From Caulobacteraceae bacterium (GTDB lineage: Bacteria > Pseudomonadota > Alphaproteobacteria > Caulobacterales > Caulobacteraceae): a stretch of DNA of 6,986 nucleotides. The notes under the pieces were generated by a model. That model had not been told where the DNA came from. It ran no database searches and saw only the letters and a list, made by a program, of their open reading frames with translations. Positions 1-5,654 of the stretch are shown here, in pieces (within the stretch, counting starts at the first letter, position 1; each line of letters starts with the position of its first letter). Position numbers and translations under genes: made by a program. The stretch covers positions 1 through 6,986 of the forward strand of contig PLFA01000163.1 in assembly GCA_003136615.1 (NCBI GenBank), in the 5' to 3' direction.

Positions 1-926
1 CAAAGCTCGAAATGCAGGAACGGAACCATCTCAAGGCATCCCCAATTTCGGCCGTAGAGGCAATCGCCGCCAATCAGATTGAGCGCCCCGGCGATCCAGC
101 GGCCTCCCCGCCGCGCCATAACCAGCAACACCTGATCGGCCATGCGCTCACCCAGAAGCGAGAAGAACCGCCGGTTGAGATAGGGCTGACCCCACTTGCG
201 CGCGCCAGTGTCCATGTAAAAGGCGTAAAAGGCGTCCCAGTGGTCTTCAGTTAGGTCCGAGCCGGTGAGCCGATGGATCTCCAGATCCGCCACGGCGTCG
301 CGCCGCTCCCGGCGAATGGTCTTGCGTCGGCCTGATGAGAGGGCCGCCAGAAAATCGTCGAAGCTGGCATAGCCGGCATTGACCCAGTGATATTGCTGGT
401 TCTGGCGCAGCAGGAGCCCCCTCTGGCCCAGGAAGGTCCATTCGGCGGCGGTGAGAAAATTCACCCCGAGGGTCGATGTCCCAAACCGCCCGCACACCGT
501 CAGGGCGGCGTCGATCAGTCGACCCTGGCCCATCACCCGATCCACGTCCGGCCGAACCAGAAGACGCGGGCCTGTAACCGGCGAAAACGGCGAGGCGGAG
601 ACGAGCTTGGGATAATAGCGTCCCCCTGCCCGCTCGTAGGCGTCGGCCCAGGCGTGATCGAAAATGTATTCACCCTGGCTATGGCCCTTGAGATAAAGCG
701 GCATGACCGCCGCGACCCGCCCGTCCGCGTCGCGCACGGCCAAATGCTGCGGCCCCCACCCCGCCCGCTCCACGGCGCAGCCGGCCTCCTCGAGGCTGGC
801 CAGGAAATCATAGGCGATGAAGGGATTGCCGGCATAATCCGGCGCGCTCGCGCAGGCGTCCCAGTCCGCCTTGCCGATTTCGGCGATACGCCGATGAACA
901 CTGACCTCGGCCGCAAGGCCCATCAT
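1..926 (-). CDS. FemAB-like / GNAT-fold protein (DUF482 type), C-terminus cut by window edge
   Basis: The reading frame stays open from an ATG at 926 to the left edge and gives 308 residues. The family is usually about 380-400 residues, so the C-terminal part is missing. It resembles the FemAB_like (PF04339) group of GNAT-fold proteins, often labelled 'peptidogalycan biosynthesis protein'. Recognisable segments are NPFIAYDFL (34-42), MPLYLKGHSQGEY (75-87), FDHAWADAYERAGGRYYPKL (89-108), FSPVTGPRLL (114-123) and a basic stretch SGRRKTIRRERR (198-209). The reaction is not established for this family; an aminoacyl or acyl transfer role is inference from fold alone. Two ATG codons are adjacent (926 and 923). 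I chose 926 because it gives a 4-bp ATGA overlap with the upstream phosphodiesterase gene and lies 9 nt after a GAGGG ribosome-binding site. It is the third gene of the RidA-GDPD operon. No signal peptide is seen, so a cytoplasmic location is likely. Confidence 0.88.
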   Translation of the reverse strand, partial: MMGLAAEVSVHRRIAEIGKADWDACASAPDYAGNPFIAYDFLASLEEAGCAVERAGWGPQHLAVRDADGRVAAVMPLYLKGHSQGEYIFDHAWADAYERAGGRYYPKLVSASPFSPVTGPRLLVRPDVDRVMGQGRLIDAALTVCGRFGTSTLGVNFLTAAEWTFLGQRGLLLRQNQQYHWVNAGYASFDDFLAALSSGRRKTIRRERRDAVADLEIHRLTGSDLTEDHWDAFYAFYMDTGARKWGQPYLNRRFFSLLGERMADQVLLVMARRGGRWIAGALNLIGGDCLYGRNWGCLEMVPFLHFEL

Positions 927-1675
927 GCGGCAAAGCCCTCGAAGATCAGGTTGTCGCAGTTGGCCTTTATCGCCTGAGCCTGGAGAGGATCGCGCACTGT
1001 CCAGGCGACCACAGGCATTCCGTCGTGACGAAGCGCCACGGCCCTGGGGTGTGAAAGCATGTCGATGCTCAGGGCGAGGAAATGAGGCTTGGCGATGCTC
1101 ACATGTTCCAGGCGCGCATATTTCTTGCGAATCTCGGGCGCGAGATGGCGCGCGTCTGGGCCTGCATAACTATAGCTGTCGAGGCCTCTGAGGACCCTTG
1201 GGTGGTGGTCGGCGAACCAGGCGTGGGAATAGGGGTTAAAGCCGATCACACAGGTTGGGCCGCTATGGTCGATCAGGACCTCATGAACGCGGCGCTCTAG
1301 CGGACCCACCTCGCCAAGAGGAATCTTGATCTCAATGTGAACCATGGCGCGATGGCCCACCAGGGTCAGGGCGTCCGCAAGCGTGGGGATTGTCTCGTCG
1401 GTGCCCTTGAGACGCATTCGGGTGATATCGGCGGCGGCATGGTCGCTGACCCGGCCAGGCGCGCCAGTCATGCGCTCCAGTGTCGCGTCGTGAAAGACCA
1501 CGGCTTCGCCATCGGCGGTGCGTTGCACATCGAGCTCTATGCCGTATCCCGCCGCACAGGCGGCTTGAAAAGCCGCCAGGGAGTTTTCGGGCGGCCCCGC
1601 GGGCGACCACAGACCTCGATGGGCGATCGGCGGATGGAAAAGAAGATCCCAAGCCTCGCCGAAGAGCGCTTTCAT
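923..1675 (-). CDS. Glycerophosphodiester phosphodiesterase (GDPD family)
   Basis: This 250-residue protein is a complete single-domain GDPD, the TIM-barrel family that hydrolyses glycerophosphodiesters to glycerol-3-phosphate and an alcohol. The diagnostic residues are present: the HRG motif at 19-21 (catalytic His19), ENS at 30-32, ELD at 47-49 (metal ligands Glu47 and Asp49), the second catalytic histidine in FHD at 61-63 (His62), and the HIEIK strand at 113-117 (Glu115, Lys117). The AWTVRD segment near residue 225 is also typical. There is no signal peptide, so this is the cytoplasmic type rather than the periplasmic GlpQ. The ATG at 1675 overlaps the RidA stop codon by 4 bp and is preceded by GAGG at a short spacing, which suggests translational coupling. 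Its stop overlaps the next start in the same way. The exact substrate cannot be read from sequence. Confidence 0.95.
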   Translation of the reverse strand: MKALFGEAWDLLFHPPIAHRGLWSPAGPPENSLAAFQAACAAGYGIELDVQRTADGEAVVFHDATLERMTGAPGRVSDHAAADITRMRLKGTDETIPTLADALTLVGHRAMVHIEIKIPLGEVGPLERRVHEVLIDHSGPTCVIGFNPYSHAWFADHHPRVLRGLDSYSYAGPDARHLAPEIRKKYARLEHVSIAKPHFLALSIDMLSHPRAVALRHDGMPVVAWTVRDPLQAQAIKANCDNLIFEGFAA

Positions 1676-2133
1676 GGCGCCTCAATGATCGCATCGACCT
1701 CGACAGCAAAATTCATCGGCAGGCGATACACCCCTACAGCTGACCTGGCGTGACGGCCAGCATCACCGAAAACCTCGACCATCAGGTCCGAAGCGCCGTT
1801 CACAACCTGGGGAATCTCGAAGAACTTGGGCCCGGCCTGGACAAAGCCTCCGAGCTTGACCACCCGCCAGACTCGCGAGAGGTCGCCCTCGCAGGCAGCC
1901 TTCATCTGGGCGATAAGGTTGATGGCGCAAAGCCGGGCCGCCGCGCGAGCGGTCTCGAAATCGACATCCTCGCCGACAACCCCCTTCACGCCGCCTTGGG
2001 CGTCGAGGGACACCTGGCCTGAGATATGAACGAGCGGCCCGACCCGGACGAAGGGAACATAATTAGCGACGGGCGCCACCGGCGCCGGCAGCACGATATT
2101 CAAGCTTTCGAGGCGTGCTTCAGCGGAGGACAT
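1672..2133 (-). CDS. RidA/YjgF/YER057c/UK114 family protein
   Basis: The 153-residue product belongs to the RidA superfamily of small trimeric proteins. Canonical RidA hydrolyses reactive enamine/imine intermediates from PLP enzymes. Supporting segments are ISGQ at 37-40, the helix rich in Ala and Leu at 62-80, and HARSAVGVYRLP at 128-139, where Arg130 aligns with the arginine that binds the substrate carboxylate in active RidA. The closing strand VEVDAI (144-149) is also typical. It is longer than E. coli RidA (128 residues) and carries an N-terminal extension, as in the YjgF-like subgroup of about 150 residues. Membership of the family is clear but deaminase activity is not certain. It is the first gene of the operon with GDPD and the FemAB-like protein. 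The ATG at 2133 has no obvious Shine-Dalgarno sequence, but it matches the usual N-terminus of this subgroup. Confidence 0.93.
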   Translation of the reverse strand: MSSAEARLESLNIVLPAPVAPVANYVPFVRVGPLVHISGQVSLDAQGGVKGVVGEDVDFETARAAARLCAINLIAQMKAACEGDLSRVWRVVKLGGFVQAGPKFFEIPQVVNGASDLMVEVFGDAGRHARSAVGVYRLPMNFAVEVDAIIEAP

Positions 2134-2206
2134 GGCACGGGTCTTAAACCGTCAGGGAGCGGCGGGGAAGCCGCACGGTTCAGAGAGACGTCGTGCCCGG
2201 GGCAGC
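2134..2206 (-). promoter_or_regulatory. Leader region of the RidA operon, promoter not clearly defined
   Basis: This stretch lies between the phasin terminator and the RidA start and should hold the promoter of the three-gene operon. On the minus strand a TTTAAGAC segment sits about 7 nt before the ATG and could be a -10 element, which would give a very short or absent 5' untranslated region. I see no convincing -35 match upstream of it. No Shine-Dalgarno sequence precedes the ATG. The assignment rests on position and a weak motif only. Confidence 0.25.
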
Positions 2207-2236
2207 AAAAACCCGCCGCCCTGCGGGGCGACGGGT
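2207..2236 (-). terminator. Intrinsic terminator downstream of the phasin gene
   Basis: Read on the minus strand, ACCCGTCGCCC pairs with GGGCGGCGGGT over 11 base pairs (one G-U) around a CGCA loop, and the stem is followed directly by five T. It begins 43 bp after the phasin stop codon and precedes the RidA operon, so it separates the two transcription units. Confidence 0.85.
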
Positions 2237-2279
2237 CTCGAAGTTTTGCAGTCGGGCGCCCGCATCAGGCGCCAGATGA

Positions 2280-2714
2280 CTAGCGAACGGACTGGACGTG
2301 CTCAACCATGGCGGTCACGCGCTCATTGATAGGCGACATGGCTTCCTTGACCGAACCGGAGACGGCGCCGGCGATCTCATTCACTTCGGTGACCATCGAC
2401 TCGAAGGCCGTCTTGGCGAAGGCGGTCTGCAGCTCCACCACTTCCTGGACACTCTTGGCGCCAGCGAGCGCCTTACTGGCCGCGATCTGGTCTTCGACCG
2501 ACTTCTTAGAGAAGGCGATGGCGCGAGCGCCAACGGTTTCCGCGCCTTTGGTTGCGGCGGTCATGGACGCCATCATGGCCTCCAGATTCTTCTTCGAGTG
2601 GGCGTTCATTTCGTAAAGAGCGGCGATGGTCTTCTCAATGCCTTCTTTGAAGGCGGTATTGCTCGCCTGGAAGTAGTCATGGGCGGTTTTGGTGGCTTCG
2701 GCGGTGGTAGCCAT
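2280..2714 (-). CDS. Phasin family protein (polyhydroxyalkanoate granule-associated)
   Basis: This is a 144-residue protein, almost entirely alpha-helical by composition (rich in Ala, Lys, Glu, Met; a single Pro; no Cys or Trp), as expected of a phasin that coats polyhydroxyalkanoate granules in the cytoplasm. The Phasin_2-type core is recognisable: AHDYFQASNTAFKEGIEK near the N-terminus, then the signature VQEVVELQTAFAKTAFESM at about 89-107 and the closing segment SPINERV near residue 127. The ATG at 2714 has a GGAG ribosome-binding site 10 nt upstream. It is transcribed alone: an intrinsic terminator follows it, and the upstream gene is divergent. Paired TGC-rich repeats upstream suggest control by a PhaR-like repressor. 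No other polyhydroxyalkanoate gene is in the window. Confidence 0.92.
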   Translation of the reverse strand: MATTAEATKTAHDYFQASNTAFKEGIEKTIAALYEMNAHSKKNLEAMMASMTAATKGAETVGARAIAFSKKSVEDQIAASKALAGAKSVQEVVELQTAFAKTAFESMVTEVNEIAGAVSGSVKEAMSPINERVTAMVEHVQSVR

Positions 2715-2812
2715 GAATGGGGAACTCCGTTCGGCTTGAATTGGCGTGCTTTACGCCGTTGAACTTATTCGAGCCTCAGGAGGTCTCAAAACCACCCACC
2801 GCTCGCAACGAG

Positions 2813-2841
2813 GATTTCGCATGCTGCACCGCACAAGTCAA
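2813..2841 (-). promoter_or_regulatory. Candidate phasin promoter
   Basis: On the minus strand TTGACT (2841-2836) is a good -35 hexamer. A 17-bp spacer leads to GAAATC (2818-2813), a poor -10 match. The spacer contains one of the two TGC-rich repeats, so a protein bound there would block RNA polymerase. The predicted untranslated leader would be about 90 nt. The weak -10 keeps this tentative. Confidence 0.35.
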
Positions 2842-2865
2842 TCCGTGATTGTGCACTGCACCATG
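2820..2865. repeat. Pair of 17-bp TGC-rich inverted repeats, probable repressor operator
   Basis: The plus strand at 2849-2865 reads TTGTGCACTGCACCATG. The minus strand at 2836-2820 reads TTGTGCGGTGCAGCATG. The copies match at 14 of 17 positions and face each other across a 12-bp spacer. Each copy contains a TGC-N2/3-TGCA core. TGC-rich near-palindromes are known targets of PhaR, the repressor of phasin genes in alphaproteobacteria, and the position upstream of a phasin fits. The link to PhaR is inference; the repeat itself is directly visible. Confidence 0.6.
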
Positions 2866-2924
2866 AGTTCACGGTCCTGTGAGCCGCGCCCTGGCGCAGT
2901 GGCGCGACAATCTCTTCGATCCTG

Positions 2925-2956
2925 TTTACTTTCGTGAAACACCGGTAAGATATGAT
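2925..2956 (+). promoter_or_regulatory. Weak candidate promoter for the D,D-carboxypeptidase gene
   Basis: TTTACT (2925-2930) could be a -35 element. Possible -10 elements are TAAGAT (2946-2951, spacer 15) or TATGAT (2951-2956, spacer 20). Neither spacing is ideal. A GATTC methylation-type site (2962-2966) and a small hairpin GGTGC-TGGT-GCACC (2970-2983) follow in the presumed leader. The position is sensible but the motif is weak. Confidence 0.3.
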
Positions 2957-3013
2957 GGTCCGATTCACAGGTGCTGGTGCACCCCCCACGTGATCGCTAC
3001 GCAGGAACGACAC

Positions 3014-4258
3014 ATGCTTCCAAGCATCAGCCGCTTCGCGCGTCTCTCAACGGCTCTTGCGGTTCTCGCCTTGCCGATCGCGGCGACGGCCCAGACTCCA
3101 GACTATCGCGTGCCCACTTCGGAGCCAAAGACCACCAGCATCGTCATGGACGCCAATACGGGTGAGGTCCTCTTTTCGGAGCGAGCCGACAGTCCGCGCT
3201 ATCCCGCGTCTGTCACCAAGGTGATGACCTTCTACCTTGCGTTCGAGGCCCTGGCCGCCGGACGGCTTCACCTCGATGATCAGGTTGTCGTCTCTCCCCT
3301 GGCGGCGGCGCAACCGCCCACAAAGCTCGGTCTGCGCGCGGGCGAAACAATTAGCGTGCGCGACGCCCTCAATGGCATGGCGGTCCACTCGGCCAATGAT
3401 ATGGCCGTGGCGATCGCAGAGAAGATTGGCGGCAGCGAATCACGCTTCGCAAGCATGATGACGCTGAAGGCCCAACAGCTGGGCATGGGAAATACCCGTT
3501 ATGTGAACGCCAATGGCCTTCCCGATAACCGACAAGTTTCAAGCGCCCACGACATCGCCCTGCTTACTCGCGCGCTTCTGCACGATTACCCGCAGTACTA
3601 CGGCTTCTTCAGCCAGAAGGACTTCACCTATCGCGGCAAAACAATGGTCAACACGAACCATCTACTCGGCAAGATGCCCGGGGTGGACGGGGTAAAGACT
3701 GGGTTCACCAATGCCGCTGGATTTAATCTCGACGCCTCCGCGGTGCGCAACGGCCATCGCCTCATCGCGGTGGTGATGGGCAGTTCATCGGGAACTGTCA
3801 GAAACGCGAACGTGGAAGGGCTGTTGCTGACCGGGTTTGACATCGAGGATCGCCGAGATCGCGGCGAGAAAATTCCGGTGACCCAGGCTCTGTTCGAAAG
3901 ACCGGCCCCAGGCGCGCCGGGGGCTAGGTTATATCGCGCTGAACAGGACCACGACGGCGATCCCATTGATGTCGTATTGGCCCATAACAACGCCCCCCAA
4001 GCACACGCGGCGCAAGCCGGTCGGGATTGGTGGGTGCAGGTGGGGCAATTCCACAGCCGCGAGGCGGCCCAATTGCGAATCGCCCTGGTGTCTCGGCGCT
4101 TCTCAAAAGTATTTGACGACGCGGAAGGCCAGGTTGGGGGGCGCAAACGGATCTATGTCGCGCGCTTTACCGGCATGGACCAGCACGCGGCGCGTGAGGC
4201 ATGCTCAGCCGTTCGCAGTCACGGAATGTCGTGCATCGCGGGCGTCCATCGCGTCTAG
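3014..4258 (+). CDS. D-alanyl-D-alanine carboxypeptidase (peptidase S11, low-molecular-weight PBP) with C-terminal SPOR domain
   Basis: The 414-residue product is an exported enzyme that removes the terminal D-alanine from peptidoglycan stem peptides in the periplasm. A signal peptide spans about residues 1-26 (basic SRFAR, then hydrophobic LSTALAVLALPIAATA, cleavage near ATA-Q). All three penicillin-binding motifs are present: SVTK at 66-69 (nucleophile Ser66), SAN at 126-128 and KTG at 228-230. Residues about 338-411 form a SPOR domain (WWVQVGQFHSREAAQLR), which binds denuded septal glycan and usually targets proteins to the division site. Cys397 and Cys407 in this domain could form a disulfide. 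The frame is open upstream to 2879, but ATG 3014 is the better start because it follows AGGAA by 6 nt and begins the signal peptide. It converges on the mipZ operon with only 38 bp between stop codons. Confidence 0.95.
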   Translation: MLPSISRFARLSTALAVLALPIAATAQTPDYRVPTSEPKTTSIVMDANTGEVLFSERADSPRYPASVTKVMTFYLAFEALAAGRLHLDDQVVVSPLAAAQPPTKLGLRAGETISVRDALNGMAVHSANDMAVAIAEKIGGSESRFASMMTLKAQQLGMGNTRYVNANGLPDNRQVSSAHDIALLTRALLHDYPQYYGFFSQKDFTYRGKTMVNTNHLLGKMPGVDGVKTGFTNAAGFNLDASAVRNGHRLIAVVMGSSSGTVRNANVEGLLLTGFDIEDRRDRGEKIPVTQALFERPAPGAPGARLYRAEQDHDGDPIDVVLAHNNAPQAHAAQAGRDWWVQVGQFHSREAAQLRIALVSRRFSKVFDDAEGQVGGRKRIYVARFTGMDQHAAREACSAVRSHGMSCIAGVHRV

Positions 4259-4296
4259 GGCGTCCTCGGTGTGTCTGGCTCGCTGCGTCGGGGCTT

Positions 4297-4728
4297 TCAG
4301 TCCTTCAGCAGACAGTCCCTGGCGGCATTGATCTGGACCGCCAAACCAGCTGATCCTCCGTGATCTGGGTGCGCCAGACGGATAAGTCGTCGATAGGCCG
4401 CCTGAATCTCAGGCCGGGTCGCGCCCTCCCCGACCCCCAATATGGCGCAGGCTTCGCGCCGGCTCATCGCGGGGCCCTGGGCCGTGGCGGGCCCGGCAAT
4501 TCCCGCCCGCGTCCTTTGGGCGAGATAGGTCGACAAGGCGACAAATCCCAGGCTCACGATCCAGGCGCCGCGCAAGCCGCTGACCACAGCGCCGATCGCC
4601 GCCATGGCGGACAGGAGCCCTGTTCCCATGCTGACGGCCCGCGTCGCGCGAATAGGTTGCCGGCCGGCCCAGATCAGGACGGCAAGGACCGCAAGGCCTA
4701 TGAGGACAACGAACACGGGGTTGAGCAA
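4297..4728 (-). CDS. Membrane-anchored J-domain protein (DnaJ/Pam18-like)
   Basis: This 143-residue protein has an N-terminal hydrophobic half with likely membrane segments at about 4-22, 35-51 and 55-70, and a C-terminal J domain at about 88-143. The J domain contains helix II AAYRRLIRLAH and the HPD motif (His120-Pro121-Asp122) needed to stimulate Hsp70 ATPase. HPDHGGS followed by INAARDCLL resembles the Pam18/Tim14 type. It lacks the Gly/Phe and zinc-finger regions of DnaJ, so it is a type III co-chaperone that presumably recruits DnaK to the inner membrane. The start is uncertain: TTG at 4728 lies 4 bp after the mipZ stop, a GTG at 4716 is an alternative, and neither has a clear ribosome-binding site. 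Its placement suggests translation coupled to mipZ. The client protein is unknown. Confidence 0.88.
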   Translation of the reverse strand: MLNPVFVVLIGLAVLAVLIWAGRQPIRATRAVSMGTGLLSAMAAIGAVVSGLRGAWIVSLGFVALSTYLAQRTRAGIAGPATAQGPAMSRREACAILGVGEGATRPEIQAAYRRLIRLAHPDHGGSAGLAVQINAARDCLLKD

Positions 4729-4732
4729 TCAG

Positions 4733-5500
4733 CTATGGCGTTGCGGGTTCAGCGAGGAGGTCCATGTCCTGCATGAGGATCCGCAACTCCTGACGAGCGG
4801 CCACATGGGCCAGGGACACTGGCGCGGGCCGAACCTTGGAGGAAAGATCGCTCACCGTGACGCCAAAGGGAAAAAGCTCACGGTAAATCACCCTGTCGCG
4901 CAAACCCGCCACCGGGCGGAAGCCCACCCGCTTGGCCAAGGCGGCGATTCGTTCGTCCACACGCCGACGGTTTCGCGGTTCCGAGGAGGACAAACGGTTA
5001 CGCAGAACAATCCAATCGATGGACTCCCGTCGCACGGTGGCCGCGTGTTTCTTCGCCTCCCAAACGGCCTCGGCGTAGAGGCTCGCCCTCACCACGGTTA
5101 GAGACACGGGATCCACCACCCCAAGCATGTCAAAATCGACGAAGCTGTCATTCATAGGCGTAACCACCAGGTCGGCCGCTCGATGCGCGGCGCGGGAGAG
5201 CGGCGTGTCGGCGCCAGGCGTATCTATGACCACAAAATGCACGTCGGCGCTGAGAGCTTCCTCCAGCGCTGACTCGTCGTTCACGCTCAACATGATCGGG
5301 TGGGGCAGCTCGGCCCCCTGCGCCGCGCTCCAAGTCAGCCGATTGGCGAAGAAATGACCCGTCGACTGTTGGCGGATATCAAGGTCGACTACCGCGACCT
5401 TCGCCCCCTCGTGAAGCAAAGCCACGGCAAGGTGGGTGCAGACCGTCGACTTGCCGGCCCCGCCCTTTTCATTCCCGACCACAATGACACGCGCGCGCAA
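4733..5500 (-). CDS. mipZ: MipZ-type division-plane positioning ATPase (ParA/MinD family)
   Basis: MipZ binds ParB near the chromosome origins, forms a bipolar gradient and inhibits FtsZ polymerisation so that division occurs at mid-cell. The protein has the deviant Walker A motif NEKGGAGKST (10-19, signature Lys12, catalytic Lys17), the switch segment VVDLDIRQ (37-44, Asp41 in the DLDxRQ motif typical of MipZ), and Walker B VVIDTPGAD (90-98). The long blocks TPMNDSFVDFDMLG (114-127) and RVIYRELFPFG (203-213) match what I recall of Caulobacter MipZ closely, which separates it from ordinary ParA. I chose TTG 5500, 6 nt after AGGGG, giving 255 residues that begin two residues before RVIVVGNEKGG. 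The frame also opens at TTG 5536, adding 12 residues without a well-spaced ribosome-binding site. It is divergent from panC and followed 4 bp later by a membrane J-domain gene. Confidence 0.93.
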   Translation of the reverse strand: MRARVIVVGNEKGGAGKSTVCTHLAVALLHEGAKVAVVDLDIRQQSTGHFFANRLTWSAAQGAELPHPIMLSVNDESALEEALSADVHFVVIDTPGADTPLSRAAHRAADLVVTPMNDSFVDFDMLGVVDPVSLTVVRASLYAEAVWEAKKHAATVRRESIDWIVLRNRLSSSEPRNRRRVDERIAALAKRVGFRPVAGLRDRVIYRELFPFGVTVSDLSSKVRPAPVSLAHVAARQELRILMQDMDLLAEPATP

Positions 5501-5654
5501 AAACAGCCCCTGACCCGAAAGTCTGTCCTCAGCCAAGGCCTCAATAAGGCGCGAAGCTCGTCGGTGGTCCTTGCGTCAAGGCTGCCGACCGCGCAAGAGC
5601 GGGCGCCCATTCGCGATCCGAATATCGCCGCGACCACTTATCGGACCTCGCCTC
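5501..5654. promoter_or_regulatory. Divergent mipZ-panC regulatory region
   Basis: This interval separates two divergent genes and should hold both promoters. Toward mipZ, TTGACG (5580-5575 on the minus strand) is a good -35 hexamer, but no matching -10 lies 16-18 bp further on. Toward panC I find no convincing promoter. No GANTC methylation site and no TTAA-N7-TTAA site occurs here. An imperfect dyad at 5560-5589 is listed separately. Confidence 0.4.
5560..5589. repeat. Imperfect dyad in the mipZ-panC intergenic region
   Basis: The plus strand reads GTCGG, TGGT, CCTTG, CGT, CAAGG, CTG, CCGAC. The outer arms GTCGG/CCGAC and inner arms CCTTG/CAAGG are perfectly complementary, separated by a 4/3 internal loop and a 3-base centre. 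It could be a protein-binding dyad or a hairpin in either leader transcript. It overlaps the candidate mipZ -35 element. No T-run follows, so it is not an intrinsic terminator. Confidence 0.4.

Noticed and set aside
533..916. Minus-strand open frame of 127 codons
   Set aside because: It is an out-of-frame shadow of the FemAB-like gene, very rich in Arg, Ser and Pro and without family resemblance.
387..977. Plus-strand open frame of 196 codons
   Set aside because: It lies antisense to the FemAB-like gene, whose frame carries clear family motifs. Long mirror frames are expected in GC-rich DNA, and its product shows low-complexity Pro/Arg/Gly sequence.
1337..1753. Plus-strand open frame of 138 codons
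   Set aside because: It is antisense to the GDPD gene and the RidA 3' end, both of which have intact catalytic motifs.
2298..2762. Plus-strand open frame of 154 codons rich in Gly and His
   Set aside because: It is the mirror of the phasin gene; the Gly/His-rich composition is what the reverse complement of an Ala/Lys/Met-rich gene produces.
2970..2983. GGTGC-TGGT-GCACC hairpin in the carboxypeptidase leader as a riboswitch or terminator
   Set aside because: The stem is only 5 bp with no T-run and no riboswitch-like surrounding structure, so it is mentioned only as a minor leader feature.
2879..3013. N-terminal extension of 45 residues on the carboxypeptidase
   Set aside because: It would bury the signal peptide inside the protein. 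The ATG at 3014 has a good ribosome-binding site and begins a normal signal sequence.
3628..4146. Minus-strand open frame of 172 codons
   Set aside because: It is antisense to the carboxypeptidase gene and has no recognisable domain.
5389..5637. Minus-strand GTG-start frame of 82 codons across the mipZ 5' end
   Set aside because: It reads out of frame through the Walker A coding region of mipZ and has no supporting ribosome-binding site or homology.
5571..5654. Extended panC start at TTG 5571
   Set aside because: It adds 28 residues rich in Arg and Pro that are absent from known PanC N-termini, and it would overlap the dyad between the divergent genes.
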